Below, one piece after another: positions 8,788-17,795 of a stretch of 64,000 nucleotides of DNA. Position numbers and translations under genes: made by a program. The notes below the pieces were generated by a model, which was not told where the DNA came from, ran no database searches, and worked only from the letters and a program-made list of their open reading frames with translations. The first letter of the stretch is position 1. The number at the start of each line of letters is the position of its first letter. The stretch lies in the NCBI GenBank assembly GCA_041391225.1, contig JAWKOL010000012.1, positions 62,001 to 126,000 on the forward strand, in the 5' to 3' direction. Source of the stretch: RI-153 sp041391225. GTDB taxonomy: Bacteria; Chloroflexota; Anaerolineae; Caldilineales; Caldilineaceae.

Positions 8788-11700
8788 ATGCGTGTACACC
8801 TTGCCGTCGTCACATTCGTGGCGGCGCTTGCCTATGTCCGTGGCACGGTGATCGAGCGTTCATGCTGTAAACCCCGCGCCGCACATGCCGCCACGCCGAT
8901 GACAGCTACAACGTTCGAAACCACACGCCCGCATCATTACCTGCCCCATCGCCCAATCGACGCCGATCACGACGACAAAGTTCTACGCGATCATCGACTT
9001 GGGGACGCTGGTGGAAATGGTTCTGATGCCGTAGATATCAACAACGCTGGGCAGGTGATCGGCACATCGACCACGGCGGACGGAAAACGTCGTGCCTTCC
9101 TCTGGGAAGATGGCACCATGTATGATCTGGGGACGCTCGGCGGCGATGAAACAGTGCATTGGACATCAACGACGCCGGGCAGATAGTGGGCTGGGCATAC
9201 ACGCAGATATAACGCTTTCCTCTGGGAAGATGGCACCATGCACGACCTGGGTGCTCTGGGGATCAGTCAGAGGAGGCAGTCAAGCCAAGAGCTTCCGCCA
9301 TAAACGAGGCAGGGCAAGTTGTAGGCGACTCATGGAATGGTATTCAAGATTCCAAAGAAAAAGCATGACGCTGCGTTTCTGTGGAAAACGGCACGATGAA
9401 CAATTTAGGCGCCCTGGGCACTGAAGATAGCTACGCCACTGGCATCAACAATGCAGGGCAGGTGATAGGTTACTCCTTTACAGAGCATCTCCCCACCCAA
9501 CATGCCTTTCTCTGGGAGAACGGTGCGATGCAAGACCTTGGCGCATTGGGCGGTATCTATGCCACTAGCGGCGCCGCAGACATCAATGAAGCTGGGCAAG
9601 TGGTCGGCAGCTCATACAAGACCCCAGGAATGCATGCAACTCTTTGGGAAGATGGCACAATGCTGGATCTCGGCACTTTGGGTGGGCTTCGCAGCGTCGC
9701 CAGAGACATCAATGAGGCCGGGCGCGTGATCGGTGATGCAGATACAGCAGATGGTGAAGCCCACGCGTTTATCTGGATAGATGGCACGATGTACGATCTG
9801 GGTACATTGGGCGGGAATCGCAGTCAGGCGCTTGCAATCAATGAAGCCGGACAGGTGGTCGGCCGCTCAACCACCGCAGACGGTGAGTCGCACGCTGTTT
9901 TGTTTACCCCAGTCCCCCTCATCTTCGTGCCGGGCATGGCGGGCAGCTACCTCAAGTCGGGCGATGACGAGTACTGGCCGGGCAACAGCATCACCACCCA
10001 GCACGAGTTGCTCGAACTGCGGAATCAGTCTGATATCACCAATTCCCTCACCATCACAGCGCCGGATGTGTTGCGGCGTCCGTTCCTGGGTGCGGTGGAC
10101 ATCTACGGTGGGCTGCTCGAATTTCTCACCGGCGAGGGCGGCTATGTCGAAACGGTGGGCTGCCGCGAAGAGACGGAAGATGTGAAGCCGACGCTGTTTG
10201 TCTTCCCCTACGATTGGCGTCAACACAACGCGACGAATGCCGAAAAGTTGAATGAACTGATCGCCTGCGTCCGTCGCCTCTATCCCGGCGTGGACGTGGA
10301 CATCCTGGCCCACAGCATGGGCGGCCTCGTGGCCCGCCGCTACATCCTCGACGCCGCGGACGAGCACCACGTGAACCGGCTCATCACCATCGGGTCGCCC
10401 TTCCTCGGCGCGCCCAAGGCGATCTACGTGCTGGAAAGCGGGAAATTCCTGCCTGCCCAGTTCCTCATCATGGCCCGGGAGACGATGAAATCCTTGGTGC
10501 GGACGTTCCCCGGCGCGCACCAGCTGTTACCGGGTGAACCCTATTTCGAGCTGACAGCCGGCGACCCGGATCTCGTCCCCTTTGTGGAGAACGGCCAAGA
10601 TCTCAACCAGGACGGGACCGGCTCCGAGCTGTACAATTTCGAGATCTACCGCCAGATCATGGACAGTCAACGCTACGCCCGCAACGGGTCCACGCCCGGC
10701 TCCACCACAGAGGCGTTCCACAACTACGCAGCCCTCACTGGCGCCCAGGACAATTGGACATTCGACGACACAGCTGTGGAATACCATCACATTGTGGGGC
10801 TACAGGGCAAAGACAAGACAATTCGCCAGGTGCAGGCAACCGTCAAGACATCCTGCTTCTTGGGCCTTCTCCGCTGTCACGAGGAAGAAGTATTCGAGCT
10901 GATGAAAGGCGAAGGCGACGGCACCGTGCCGCTGCTCAGCGCCACCCGCCGCAGCGGCGGCAACGACTACGCGCCCGGCTCGAACATCTACATCTTCGTC
11001 GGCGACGCCACCTGGCTTGGAGACAAGCAAGTGGAGCACAACGGTCTGAACGGCAACACGGCTGTACAGACCTGTGTGCTGGATCTGTTGCGCGGGAAAA
11101 AAGAGCCGACTTGCCCGCCGAATCTGTCCGCGGGTCGTGATGCAGAGCGCAGCGCGCAGACCTCGCAGCTTCCCTTCCGCCCGCTCTATTCCCTCACCAT
11201 CCTCGGCGGCGGGCCGGTCACCGTCACCGATGGCGAGGGCAACAGCACCGTCCCCGGCCCACAGGATCCGTTCGTCGAAGGCATCGTGCCGGGCGTGCAG
11301 ATCTACCCGCTGGGCGAAACCGCGCAGGAGGTGGTCCTTGATCCTGCGCAGGCGTACACCGTCACCTTCAGCAGCGGCGAATTGCCCGTGGCCGTCGAAT
11401 TGCGGCTCGGTACCGGCTACACCACCGTCCACGCCATCCGCTACCCGGATCTGAGCCTGCCCACCAGCCGCACCGTCTCGCTGCGCTTCTCCGACACCGA
11501 TTTCGAGGCGATGCAGTACGACAGCGACGGCGACGGCGCCGTGGACACCGTGATCACGCCCACAGTGGCGATCAGCGGCGCCCAGGCCCAGGACGCCGAA
11601 GGCCCCGAAATCGCGTGGGAGACCACCGCCGCGGGTGGGCAGATACAGGTCAGCTTGACCGTCACCGACGCCGGTTCAGGCGTGGCCGCGATCTACTATT

Positions 11701-11882
11701 CTACCGACGGCAGCAGCTATGCAGCCTACGTCGATCCCTTCCTCGTGGACCCGTCCCAGGTCGAGCGTGTCCACGTCTTCGCCGACGATCAGGTGGCCAA
11801 CCGTCGCACCGTCACCGTGCCGATTGAAGCGACGGAACCACCGTCGTACCGCCTGTACCTGCCCTTCACCCAGCGCCGGTGA
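8788..11882 (+). CDS. Secreted HAF-repeat protein with lipase-type alpha/beta-hydrolase domain
   Basis: The protein begins at ATG 8788 with a signal-like N-terminus. It then has about six HAF repeats (pattern DLGTLGG, then A-x-x-I-N-x-x-G-Q-V-V-G, then H-A-F-L-W-x-x-G-x-M), here up to nt 9900. Next comes a hydrolase domain: FVPGMAGSYLKSG (oxyanion side), D-I-L-A-H-S-M-G-G with the nucleophile Ser, GEGDGTVPLLS (likely acidic residue) and VEHNGL (likely His). This resembles LCAT/PGAP1-like lipases. Ig-like segments (DAGSGVAAIYYSTDGSSY) and the C-terminal YRLYLPFTQRR follow. The frame is broken near 8988, 9160, 9215 and 9290-9385; from 9381 on it is open for 833 codons. The substrate is unknown, and the protein is extracellular or surface-bound. 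Confidence 0.75.
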
Positions 11883-11922
11883 TGGCAGCCGACAGTTGAC
11901 ATGCCCGAACATTGATGAATCC

Positions 11923-11978
11923 AGTGCAGAAACCACGAGGCCCAGGACGGCACCGTCCTGGGCCTCGTGGTTTGCACT
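11923..11978 (+). terminator. Perfect 21-bp hairpin after the lipase gene
   Basis: Bases 11930-11950 are exactly complementary to 11953-11973, with a 2-nt CA loop; AGTGCA/TGCACT extend the stem with one bulge. It lies about 40 nt after the stop. There is no T-run, so it acts either as an atypical terminator or as an mRNA-stabilising hairpin. Confidence 0.7.
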
Positions 11979-12089
11979 CAAAATCGGCGTGTCTCTGTGC
12001 TATACTACGCGCCAGGATCATGTCCTCCACACAGAGGTGATTTCTGCCCCAATCACCAATCACAAATCATCAAACATCAAGGAGACAAA

Positions 12090-12877
12090 ATGGATCTCGA
12101 CTACGCGGACAGACCGCCGTGATCACTGGCGGCAGCATCGGGATCGAGCTGGCGGTGGCCGAAGCACTGGCGCAGGAAGGCGTGAACCTGGTCCTCTGCG
12201 CCCGCGATGACGAACGCCTGCAAGCCGAAGCGTCCCGCCTCGCCGACACGTACAACGTCAGGACCTTAGGCGTCTCCACCGACGTCACCAGTGCGGAGGA
12301 CATTGATCGCCTGGTGGCGCGGGTGGCCGAATTCGGCGGCGCGGACATCCTCATCAACAACGCGGGGACAGGCAGCAACGAGAAGATCATGACCGCGCCC
12401 GACGAAAAGTGGCAACACTACTGGGATCTGCACGTGATGGCCGCCGTGCGTCTGGCCCGCGGACTCGTACCCATGATGCGGGAACGGGGCGGCGGCGCCA
12501 TCCTCCACAACGCGTCGATCTGCGCCGTGCAGCCGTTGGACTATGAACCGATCTACAACGTCACCAAAGCCGCGTTGATGATGTTCTCGAAGGTGCTGTC
12601 CACCGAAGTCATCGGCGACAACATCCGCGTCAACTGCATCAACCCCGGCCTGATCCTCACCGGCGATTGGATCAAAACTGCCAAACAGCTCACCGCAGGC
12701 ACCGACACTACCTGGGAACAGCACCTGCAACAGATCGCCGAAAAAAACACGCCCATCAAACGCTTCGCCACGCCCGAAGAACTGGCCCACTTCTTCGTCT
12801 TCCTCTGTTCGCCGCTGGCCGGATACTGCGTCGGCTCCACTTACTTCGTCGATGGCGGCTGGCTGAAGACGGTTTAG
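12090..12877 (+). CDS. Short-chain dehydrogenase/reductase
   Basis: AAGGAG lies 5-6 nt before the ATG at 12090 (MDLDYADRPP in the raw frame). A one-base shift near 12100 restores L-R-G-Q-T-A-V-I-T-G-G-S-I-G-I, the NAD(P)-binding N-terminus; from 12119 the frame is clean to 12877. NNAG (N-N-A-G-T-G), the catalytic Ser in HNASICAV and the Tyr/Lys in Y-N-V-T-K are present. The third Gly of T-G-x-x-x-G-I-G is replaced by Glu (GIEL), which is unusual for cofactor binding. The C-terminal VGSTYFVDGGW is typical of the classical SDR family. The substrate is unknown. It is followed by the nitrilase with a 21-nt gap, so the two are probably co-transcribed. Confidence 0.8.
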
Positions 12878-12898
12878 TGTCTCCCGGGAGGATTGAAA

Positions 12899-13858
12899 AT
12901 GAAATCCAACAAGCAATTTTCCACCGTCAAAGTCGCTGTGATCCAGGCAGCGTCGGTGCTTTTCGACCGCGAAGCCAGCGTGGACAAAGCCTGCCGCCTG
13001 ACCCATGAAGCCGCTGGGCAAGGGGTGCAGTTGGTCCTCTTCCCAGAGGCGTTCGTCCCCGCCTACCCGCGCGGACTCTCGTTCGGCGCGGTGGTGGGCA
13101 GCCGCAGCGCGCAAGGACGCCGCACCTGGCAACGCTACTGGGCCAACGCCGTCGACGTCCCCAGCCCCGCCACCGACGCGCTGGGTGAAGCGGCGCGGCA
13201 GGCCGGCGTCCATCTGGCTATCGGCGTCATCGAGCGTGATGGAGACAGCAGCGGCGGCACGCTCTACTGCACCGTCCTCTACTTTGGGCCAACCGGCGAA
13301 CTGTTGGGCAAGCACCGAAAGCTCAAGCCCACCGCATCCGAACGGCTGATGTGGGGAGAAGGCGACGGCAGCACGTTGACCGTCCTCGACACGGAATTGG
13401 GCAAGATCGGCGGCCTGATCTGCTGGGAAAACTACATGCCCCTGGCGCGCATGTCCCTGTACGGCAAAGGCGTGGAGATCTACCTCGCCCCCACCGCCGA
13501 TTCTCGCGACACCTGGCAGGCCACCATGCAGCACATCGCCTGCGAAGGACGTTGTTTCGTCCTCGGCTGCAACCAGTATGTCACCAAATCGATGTACCCG
13601 GCGGACCTGCCCGGCGTCGAAGAGTTGGCGGATCAGCCGGAGGAGATGTGTCGCGGCGGCAGCGTCATCGTGTCGCCGTTGGGCGAAGTGCTGGCCGGTC
13701 CGCTGTACGGTGAGGAAGGCATCCTCTACGCCGATCTCGACATGGCCGAAGTCGCCCAGAGCAAGTTCGATTTCGACGTCACCGGCCACTATGCGCGGCC
13801 GGATGTGTTTCAGTTGATTGTGAATGAGCAGGCTTTGTCATCTGTGACGTTTCGGTGA
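12899..13858 (+). CDS. Nitrilase-family carbon-nitrogen hydrolase
   Basis: The start is ATG 12899, preceded by GGGAGG about 7 nt upstream; an in-frame TTG six bases earlier is less likely. The 319-residue product has the full Glu-Lys-Cys triad: E50 in LFPEAF, K141 in KHRKLKPT and C175 in GGLICWENY. Together with YPRGLSFG and R-M-S-L-Y this places it in the aliphatic/aromatic nitrilase branch, which hydrolyses nitriles to acids and ammonia. It is cytosolic with a spiral-forming C-terminus; the tail is short compared with fungal cyanide hydratases. The substrate cannot be told from sequence. Confidence 0.9.
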   Translation: MKSNKQFSTVKVAVIQAASVLFDREASVDKACRLTHEAAGQGVQLVLFPEAFVPAYPRGLSFGAVVGSRSAQGRRTWQRYWANAVDVPSPATDALGEAARQAGVHLAIGVIERDGDSSGGTLYCTVLYFGPTGELLGKHRKLKPTASERLMWGEGDGSTLTVLDTELGKIGGLICWENYMPLARMSLYGKGVEIYLAPTADSRDTWQATMQHIACEGRCFVLGCNQYVTKSMYPADLPGVEELADQPEEMCRGGSVIVSPLGEVLAGPLYGEEGILYADLDMAEVAQSKFDFDVTGHYARPDVFQLIVNEQALSSVTFR

Positions 13859-13877
13859 CCGGAGCAGAAACAGACTT

Positions 13878-14111
13878 ATGAAGAAACAAATCAGCTATAG
13901 CGAAGGTCCAATGGAAGAAGTGAAAGTCGTAGACGATTTTCTACCGCCACCCGAAGAATTGGCGTTCCGCGAGGAAACAGTCAAGGTGACGATTGCACTC
14001 AGCAAAACCAGTGTCGAGTTCTTCAAGCACGAAGTAGCCAAACACAAGGTGCCATACCAGAAAATGATACGCCGCTTGCTCGATGAATATGTGTCACGAC
14101 ACGTCGGCTAA
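13878..14111 (+). CDS. CopG/BrnA-like ribbon-helix-helix antitoxin, orphan
   Basis: This 77-residue protein has an acidic N-terminus and a C-terminal ribbon-helix-helix-like segment, KVTIALSKTSVEFFKHEVAK, then PYQKMIRRLLDEYV. The pattern matches CopG/BrnA-type antitoxins, which bind DNA as dimers and neutralise a toxin. No BrnT or other toxin gene lies next to it: upstream is the nitrilase (19 nt away), downstream are terminator hairpins. It is therefore either a solitary regulator or a relic of a pair. Confidence 0.65.
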   Translation: MKKQISYSEGPMEEVKVVDDFLPPPEELAFREETVKVTIALSKTSVEFFKHEVAKHKVPYQKMIRRLLDEYVSRHVG

Positions 14112-14133
14112 TCCCGATTTGAAATCGGATAAC

Positions 14134-14169
14134 ACAGCGGCCAAGGACGATATCGTCCTTGGCCGCTGT
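14134..14169 (+). terminator. Perfect 36-nt palindrome
   Basis: ACAGCGGCCAAGGACGA at 14134-14150 is followed by its exact reverse complement around a GATATC centre, with T-rich GTTGTTTGG after it. It sits 22 nt after the CopG-like stop and probably ends the nitrilase transcript. Confidence 0.75.
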
Positions 14170-14260
14170 TGTTTGGTCCGCTTGCTATCGGCTCCGGTTG
14201 CGGCTACAATCAGAACATTTGAGCCACACATCCAATCTCAGCAATACATGATTTTGACGC

Positions 14261-14322
14261 GGAGTAGGCATCCTCAGATGCCGGGTGGACCTAAACAAGC
14301 CGCATCTGAGGATGCTATCTCC
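14261..14322 (+). terminator. Second hairpin between CopG-like gene and fucosidase
   Basis: GGCATCCTCAGATGC (within 14261-14281) pairs with GCATCTGAGGATGC (from 14302); the loop is about 20 nt and a few mismatches lie at the base. The 14112-14374 gap holds this and the preceding palindrome and no gene. Confidence 0.6.
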
Positions 14323-14374
14323 GCTATTGCGCAGAGAATCGTGAATTTCTGACTCTTACGAAGGGGACTCGCAC

Positions 14375-15825
14375 ATGCCCGAACCGACCGCCCCCCGCCC
14401 GTATGGCCCCGTCCCCTCGCCGCGCCAGTTACGTTGGCACCGCCGCGAGTTCTACGGCTTCCTCCACTTCACCACCAACACCTTCACCGACAAGGAATGG
14501 GGGTACGGCGACGAATCCCCTGGCGTCTTCGCGCCCACGGATTTCGACGCCGAACAGATCGTGCGCATCGCGGCGGACGCAGGCATGACCGGCCTGATCC
14601 TCACCTGCAAGCACCACGATGGCTTCTGCCTGTGGCCGTCGAAGTACACCGAACACTCGGTGAAGCGCAGCCCGTGGCGCAGTGGACAAGGTGACGTGGT
14701 CCGCGAGATCGCCGACGCCTGCCACACCCACGGCATCGGCTTCGGTGTCTACCTCTCTCCCTGGGATCGCAACCACGCCGACTACGGCCGCCCCGCCTAC
14801 ATCGACTATTTCCGCAACCAGCTCAACGAACTCACCAGCGAGTACGGCGAACTCTTCGAGGTCTGGTTCGATGGCGCCAACGGCGGCGACGGCTACTACG
14901 GCGGGGCCAACGAAGTGCGCCGCATCGACCGCCAAACCTACTACGACTGGGAAAACACCCGCTCCATCGTACGCCGCAACCAGCCCAACGCCGTCATGTT
15001 CAGCGACGCTGGGCCGGACGTGCGCTGGGTGGGCAACGAGAAAGGCATCGCCGGTGATCCATGCTGGTCTACGATCCGCGCCGATCTGCTCTTCCCCGGC
15101 ATCGACGCCGACGCGTTCAAGACACGCCTCACTTCCGATATGGTCGCCGCCTGGGGATCGCCGATGGAACTGCTCAACCGCGGCGACCGTCACGGCGACG
15201 CCTGGCTCCCCGCCGAATGTGACGTGTCGATCCGCCCCGGTTGGTTCTACCACGCCGCCGAGGACGACAAAGTGCGTACCCCCGAAAACCTCGTCGATCT
15301 CTACTTCCAATCCGTGGGGCGCGGCGCGTCCTTCCTCCTCAACCTGCCCCCCGACCGTCGCGGACAGATCCACGAGAACGATGTGAAGAGCTTGCGCGAG
15401 TTCCGCCGCCGTCTCGATGAAATCTTCGCCAAAGATCTAGCCAAACTTGCCCGTTGCACAGCGGATAACACACGCGGCGACAGTCTCCAGTTCGCCCCCG
15501 CCAACGTGCTCGACGACGATCCCGAGACCTACTGGGCCACCGACGACGACATCCACACGCCCGCGTTGATCCTCGAATTTGCGCAGCCCATCACCTTCAA
15601 CGTGGTCAGCCTGCGCGAGTACCTGCCGCTGGGTCAGCGGACCGCTTCGCCATCGAATTCGACGACGGCGGGTCCTGGCACGACTGGATGACGGCGTCGG
15701 CCATCGGATCGCACCGTCTCCTGCGCGGACCGGACGTGACAACGTCTCGCGTGCGGCTGCGCATCGTGGAAAGCCCGGTTTGCCCGGCCATCTCAGAATG
15801 GAGCCTGTTCCATGATGTCTCTTGA
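14375..15825 (+). CDS. GH29 alpha-L-fucosidase with C-terminal F5/8-type domain
   Basis: The ATG at 14375 opens a cytosolic-looking protein with no signal peptide. GH29 features are clear: RREFYGFLHFTTNTFTDKEW, then GLILTCKHHDGFCLWPS, GIGFGVYLSPWDRN and the nucleophile Asp in EVWFDGANGG. The family removes alpha-L-fucose with a retaining mechanism. A galactose-binding-like (discoidin) domain follows from about residue 375 (NVLDDDPETYWATDD). A frameshift near 15640 breaks it; the other frame continues RFAIEFDDGGSWHDWM and RVRLRIVESPVCPAISEWSL to TGA 15823-15825, giving about 483 residues. The end overlaps the next gene by 14 nt. Confidence 0.85.
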
Positions 15826-16105
15826 ATTCAGCGGCGAGATCATCTACTGGCGCGGACCTGCGCCCTGGTTCTTCGTCGCCATCCCCGATGAGGAAAGCGG
15901 CCAGATCAAGTCGATTTCGGATCTGGTTTCGTATGGCTGGGGCTGTATTCCCGTCCACGTACGGATTGGCAAAACCCGGTTTCAGACGTCCCTGTTCCCC
16001 AAAGACGAGCGCTATCTCGTCCCCGTCAAAGCTGCCGTGCGCAAGGCCATGCAGCTCGAAGAAGGTGATACGGTCAGCGTCCTGATCGAAATCGATCTGT
16101 CGTAG
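15812..16105 (+). CDS. DUF1905-domain protein
   Basis: A 97-residue protein starting inside the end of the fucosidase gene (ATGATG at 15812, so the true start may be 15815). The pattern EFSGEIIYWRGPAPWFFVAI, then GWGCIPVHVRIGKTRFQTSL and a terminal G-D-T-V-S-V-L-I-E, is the DUF1905 small beta-barrel family. Its biochemical role is unknown; homologues often stand alone or are fused to YdeI-like OmdA domains. Confidence 0.85.
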   Translation: MMSLEFSGEIIYWRGPAPWFFVAIPDEESGQIKSISDLVSYGWGCIPVHVRIGKTRFQTSLFPKDERYLVPVKAAVRKAMQLEEGDTVSVLIEIDLS

Positions 16106-16151
16106 ACCTAGCAGAAATCAGAAAAAAACCATCCACGAAGAGGACACCACC

Positions 16152-16281
16152 ATGCCACCGCGACAGATCAAGAACACAATTCCTGTTCTTTCGGTTCGAC
16201 GCCTTCGCCCCCGAAACCGACGCCGCCAAACGCTTCAGCGGCGAGCAGATCCGCCTGCTGGCGCGGGCGTTGCATGGGTAA
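16152..16281 (+). CDS. Putative micro-protein (about 41 aa), one frameshift
   Basis: ATG 16152 (MPPRQIKNT) lies after a purine-rich GAAGAGGACACC. Around 16180-16190 a one-base shift is needed to reach FFRFDAFAPETDAAKRFSGE, then QIRLLARALHG, ending TAA 16279-16281. The second half is compositionally protein-like and overlaps the following gene region. I do not recognise a family. It could also be the tail of a longer lost gene. Confidence 0.35.
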
Positions 16282-16321
16282 TCAGAACGCCTCCCAAACA
16301 TACGACACCGAGAAGATCGCC

Positions 16322-17041
16322 ATGACCAAACGAGCTAAAATCCACGCCGTGATCGTCAACCACAACACGTCCGCGTACGTGGAATTGGCGCTGCGTTCGC
16401 TGCACAAACGCCATGCGGATGATCTCGATCTCGCCATCACCATCGTGGACAACGCCTCCACCGACGACACTTCCAGCCTGCTCGCCTATGCTGATGATCG
16501 CGGCATCCCGGTGCGCCAATCCGGCTTCACCACCGACACAGCGTCCAATTCGCACGGCGAAGTATTGCGCCAGTTCGTGTTGGATCACCCGGATTGTGAC
16601 GACTACCTCTTCCTGGATGCGGACATCTGCTTCCTGGAGGATGACACGATCCACGCCATGCTCGCCGAATTGACGACCGCCGAAGACGCCTTCGCTGTCG
16701 GTGTGCGCCAGACATGGGACGGTCAGGACGAAATCCCCGCCGACATCCACCAAGCGATCTACTACAACCGCCTACATCCCTGCTGCGCGCTGGTGCGGAA
16801 CACGCCGCTCTTCCGCCAGGTGACAGACGAGATCGGCTTCACCGGCGTCAAATACTGCTGGGTCGACGGCGAAAAGTACCTCGACACCTTCGAGTTAATG
16901 ACACGGGTGATGAAGACCCACGGCCTGCGCCACTTGATCTCGCCGAAAATGGTCTATCACTTCTTCAGCGTCTCTTACGACGATCGCTGGATGGAAAGTA
17001 AGAACCAACGCCGCGACGCGCTGCTTGCGTCGTTGCGATAG
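16322..17041 (+). CDS. Family 2-like glycosyltransferase (GT-A fold)
   Basis: The ATG at 16322 is preferred (purine-rich GAGAAG 8 nt upstream); an upstream in-frame ATG exists at 16274. The 239-residue product begins KIHAVIVNHNTSAYVELALR and has VDNASTDDT and D-Y-L-F-L-D-A-D-I-C-F, whose D-A-D binds metal and the nucleotide sugar. It is shorter than many GT2 enzymes, so the acceptor part is minimal. No membrane segment is seen. The sugar donor and acceptor are unknown, and neighbouring genes give no glycan pathway. Confidence 0.75.
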   Translation: MTKRAKIHAVIVNHNTSAYVELALRSLHKRHADDLDLAITIVDNASTDDTSSLLAYADDRGIPVRQSGFTTDTASNSHGEVLRQFVLDHPDCDDYLFLDADICFLEDDTIHAMLAELTTAEDAFAVGVRQTWDGQDEIPADIHQAIYYNRLHPCCALVRNTPLFRQVTDEIGFTGVKYCWVDGEKYLDTFELMTRVMKTHGLRHLISPKMVYHFFSVSYDDRWMESKNQRRDALLASLR

Positions 17042-17063
17042 TACAGAGTTGTGGACAACGAAA

Positions 17064-17795
17064 ATGAACAAGATCGTCATCGTCACAGGAGGAAGTCGCG
17101 GGATCGGCGCGGCCACGTCGAAGCGCCTGGCCGCGGACGGGTACGCCGTCTGCGTCAACTACCGCACGCGCGCGGACGCCGCCGATCAGGTTGTCGCCGA
17201 GATTCGCGCCCAGGGCGGCGACGCCTTCGCCTGCCGCGCCGATGTCTCGGTAGAAGACGATGTGATCCGGCTCTTCAACGCCACCGAAGCCGAATTCGGC
17301 GCGATGACGCATCTGGTCAACAATGCGGGCGTCCTCTTTACGCAATCGCGCCTGGTGGACATGGACGTGGACCGCTTCAACAACGTGATGACGGCCAATG
17401 TCACCAGTTGTTTCCTGTGCTGCCGCGAGGCCGTCAAACGCATGAAACGGGGTGGCGCGATTGTGAATGTCTCGTCCGCGGCGGCGCGCACCGGCTCGCC
17501 GTTTGAGTACGTCGACTACGCGGCATCGAAGGGCGCGATGGACACGCTCACCAAAGGGCTTTCGCTGGAAGTGGCGGCGGACGGCATTCGCGTCAACGCG
17601 GTGCGGCCGGGCTTCATCTACACCGACATCCACGCCGACGGCGGCGACCCCGACCGCGTCGACAGGCTCAGCCCGCAGATCCCCCTCCGCCGCGGCGGCA
17701 CAGTGGACGAAGTTGCCAACGCCATCGCCTGGCTCCTGTCGGACGAGGCGTCGTATGTCACCGGCTCGTTCATCGATCTGGCAGGTGGCAAATAG
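17064..17795 (+). CDS. Short-chain dehydrogenase/reductase (FabG-like)
   Basis: A 243-residue classical SDR. Visible features are the cofactor motif TGGSRGIG near the N-terminus, NNAG in LVNNAGVLF, the catalytic Ser in VNVSSAAART and Tyr-Lys in Y-A-A-S-K, with the terminal V-T-G-S-F-I-D-L-A-G-G-K. The N-R-T-R pattern after the second strand (CVNYRTRAD) suggests NADP preference, by family analogy. The substrate is unknown. Its stop overlaps the GTG of the MazF-like gene (TAGTG), so the two are translationally coupled. Confidence 0.9.
   Translation: MNKIVIVTGGSRGIGAATSKRLAADGYAVCVNYRTRADAADQVVAEIRAQGGDAFACRADVSVEDDVIRLFNATEAEFGAMTHLVNNAGVLFTQSRLVDMDVDRFNNVMTANVTSCFLCCREAVKRMKRGGAIVNVSSAAARTGSPFEYVDYAASKGAMDTLTKGLSLEVAADGIRVNAVRPGFIYTDIHADGGDPDRVDRLSPQIPLRRGGTVDEVANAIAWLLSDEASYVTGSFIDLAGGK

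Noticed and set aside
11972..12006. A promoter for the SDR (TTGCAC and TATACT)
   Set aside because: The two boxes are 23 nt apart, too far for a standard sigma70-type promoter, and TTGCAC overlaps the terminator stem.
12266..13789. A 507-codon open frame on the minus strand opposite the SDR and nitrilase genes
   Set aside because: It is the antisense shadow of two recognisable plus-strand genes; it has no domain pattern and a composition rich in Gly/Asp/Val typical of GC-rich antisense frames.
14429..15373. A 314-codon minus-strand frame inside the fucosidase gene
   Set aside because: The plus-strand GH29 motifs are unmistakable; the minus frame is low complexity (V, A, G, E rich) without family pattern.
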